Virus record (IMG/VR): IMGVR_UViG_3300030118_003062
Location: 5,446 to 30,771 of that record
Strand: one strand, 5' to 3'
From: a virus
Length of the DNA: 25,326 bases
In this document: positions 23,591 to 25,326 of the stretch, in pieces
How positions within the stretch are numbered: the first letter of the stretch is position 1
Layout of the letters: every line of letters starts with the position of its first letter
Notes under the pieces: generated by a model
Told to the model about the DNA's origin: nothing
Database searches by the model: none
Seen by the model: only the letters and a program-made list of their open reading frames with translations
Translations under genes and position numbers: made by a program

Positions 23591-25326
23591 ATGGCAATTA
23601 CGTACAAACAATATGGTGGTGGTAGTAGCAGTGATATAACACCTGAAGAAAGACAATTAAAGAACGAACGTACTCGTATTGAGTCTATGATTCGTTCTTA
23701 TGAGCGTAATCCAGATAATTATAATCCTAGAATGGTAGCATCGTTAGAAAGAATGGCTACTCAGTATGGTTTAATGTTTAATAGAGTAGAACCAGAGGCT
23801 AGTACAGGTGCTAAAGTTATGGCAGGTGTCGGAGGCTTTGCTGATGCTATACTAATGGACTTAATACCTGATAGCATATATTCTGATGACTCTACAACAG
23901 ATATACGTAATAAGGCTAAAATGGTAGGTACTGGAGCGTCATTTTTACTAGGTACAGGGTTAGCCAGTGCTGGAGTTAGAACTGCCGCTAAATTAGGTGC
24001 TAAAGGTGCTACTGCATTAGCTGCCAAGCAAGCCACTAGAGCAGCCGCTAAAAAATCATCTAAAGAAGTAGCAGAAGAAGCTGCTAAAAGTCAAGCTAAA
24101 AGAGCTCGTCAAGGTGATGTTGGAGTTGCAGGTGAAAAAGTTGGAGAAAGTATAGGCGGAGCAGTCTCAGGTGGTGGGGCTAGAAAAGCTGCAGGCGAAG
24201 CATTTGATAACATTGATTCTAATGCTATTAAAAATGCTGCTAAAAAATTAGAGGATAGTGAAGTAGCAAAAGGTCAAGCCTTTGGCTTTGATTTAAAAAA
24301 CGCTGGTGCGCCCGCTGCTTTAGGTAATATGGCAAAGAAAAATATATCTGAAGGGTTAACAGATATTGGGCAAGCACAAGGCTTTAAATGGGCCCAAAAC
24401 GCTCTTAGTAAGAATGTTATAAAAGTTATTGAAGACAATCCTATGTCTGGTGCCGAAATTACTAAACTAATTAAAGGTCACAAGTTAACTAAAGACCAAA
24501 TTTTAGACATAACAAAAGCTATTTCTACTAAGCATGGCGCTAACAGTGCTTATGGTAAGAGCCTTATTGCTAAAGTAAAAGGAGCAAGTAAAGATATAGA
24601 CTTAGATCCTGAATCAATATTAAAGATTGTACAGAATATAGGTCCTAAAATGGATATTGCTAACAAAGCAAACGTTACAAAAGTCATACAAAACGCTGGT
24701 TTTAAATTTAACAAGGCTGGAAATGGCGCAGGTGACGAAGTATTAGAATTACTTAACAAGGCTAAACTTATTGGTAAGGATAAAAAGATTAGTAATGTTA
24801 TAGAATATTTAGAACAAGCAGGTTTAATTACAAGACCAAGAAATAATTATGAAATAGTAGGTAATAGTTTTTTTAATACAACAACAGAATTTGATGAGCC
24901 AAATATTTTAAATGAAAGAACTGTTAAGTTAGCTAAGTTAATTAGTCCAAATAAAGAAGTTGAATTAGTTATAAATAAACTCTTAAGGGCTGGTGGTATT
25001 GAAGGTTATGTAAATCAACCGTTCTTACCTATGAAAGATATTTTAACTGAAGCTGAACGCATGGGAACTTTTATTACTTTGTTTGACCCTAATGACTATG
25101 CAGGTGTTGGTAAGCATGTACCTATTGTAAGAATAGATAATCCAGAAACTTTTGTAAGACTACATAATCGAAAAAATACTTTGACGTTAACAGGTCAGTT
25201 TGACACAGTTCTAAGTAAAAACACACCACCATTAACTAGGTATAAAGATTTAAATATTGCTTACGACCAAAGAGTACTAGATGAAGGATTTGAAAGCCGT
25301 GTACTATTTGATAAAGGATTTAATGT
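23591..25326 (+). CDS. Large internal virion/ejection protein, 3' end outside the window
   Basis: The ATG at 23591 follows AAGGAGATATA and the frame stays open to the last base, giving at least 578 residues. The N-terminal ~80 residues are polar and charged. A Gly/Ala-rich amphipathic stretch follows at ~100-160 (GASFLLGTGLASAGVRTAAK, TALAAKQATRAAAKK), the kind of segment by which ejected virion proteins insert into membranes. Long helices continue, and around residues 375-430 a region with VLELLNKAKLIGK and IEYLEQAGLITRPRNNYEI looks like a winged-helix unit. The visible C-terminal part (TLFDPNDYAGVGKHVPIVRI) is unassigned. Position and size fit the largest ejection protein. Whether it carries a transglycosylase or polymerase domain downstream cannot be seen. 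Confidence 0.6.
   Translation, partial: MAITYKQYGGGSSSDITPEERQLKNERTRIESMIRSYERNPDNYNPRMVASLERMATQYGLMFNRVEPEASTGAKVMAGVGGFADAILMDLIPDSIYSDDSTTDIRNKAKMVGTGASFLLGTGLASAGVRTAAKLGAKGATALAAKQATRAAAKKSSKEVAEEAAKSQAKRARQGDVGVAGEKVGESIGGAVSGGGARKAAGEAFDNIDSNAIKNAAKKLEDSEVAKGQAFGFDLKNAGAPAALGNMAKKNISEGLTDIGQAQGFKWAQNALSKNVIKVIEDNPMSGAEITKLIKGHKLTKDQILDITKAISTKHGANSAYGKSLIAKVKGASKDIDLDPESILKIVQNIGPKMDIANKANVTKVIQNAGFKFNKAGNGAGDEVLELLNKAKLIGKDKKISNVIEYLEQAGLITRPRNNYEIVGNSFFNTTTEFDEPNILNERTVKLAKLISPNKEVELVINKLLRAGGIEGYVNQPFLPMKDILTEAERMGTFITLFDPNDYAGVGKHVPIVRIDNPETFVRLHNRKNTLTLTGQFDTVLSKNTPPLTRYKDLNIAYDQRVLDEGFESRVLFDKGFN

Overview
The window is an AT-rich stretch of tailed-phage genome. All 25 recognised genes are on the + strand, and most are joined by stop/start overlaps (TAATG, ATGA, GTGA, TTGA) or gaps of a few bases. 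Several genes have good Shine-Dalgarno sequences such as AAGGAGG, so the host probably has a standard anti-SD 16S rRNA tail. I saw no tRNA, integrase, transposase, CRISPR array or reverse transcriptase. The gene set (portal, scaffold, capsid, short adaptor proteins, a very large nozzle-like protein, fibres, ejection-like proteins) has no tape measure, tail tube or sheath, so a podovirus-type virion is the best inference. Some fibre-like sequences resemble those of marine phages, but host and habitat cannot be fixed from this window.

Layout. 1-4171: head module (5'-truncated portal, scaffold, HK97-fold major capsid protein), closed by a GC-rich hairpin. 4225-5683: head-completion genes, including what looks like one adaptor divided between two overlapping ORFs. 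5684-9409: small surface or decoration proteins rich in Thr, Ser, Asn and Gly, two of which share an MAIW N-terminus, plus a zinc-ribbon miniprotein and a MAM/lectin-like protein. 9412-11084: an accessory block with two short single-TM proteins (holin candidates), a helical 57-aa protein, a zinc-ribbon protein and a complete calcineurin-type metallophosphoesterase. 11086-19877: a 1653-aa nozzle/stabilisation-type protein and a 1276-aa tail fibre. 19867-20505: two small unknown proteins. 20506-20584: the longest gene-free gap, with a hairpin and a promoter-like sequence. 20585-25326: a putative ejection module (a small protein ending in an S74 self-cleaving chaperone domain, a Pro/Lys-rich protein, a coiled-coil protein, and a large protein cut off by the window end).

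How they work together. The scaffold directs assembly of capsid protein around the portal. The adaptor proteins and nozzle close the head and form the short tail, the fibre binds the host, and the last module probably supplies proteins ejected with the DNA. The terminase and endolysin are not in the window. The most interesting points are the S74 autoprotease/chaperone signature on a protein that does not look like a fibre, the phosphoesterase and zinc-ribbon pair between two holin candidates, the split adaptor, and the hairpin behind the capsid gene.
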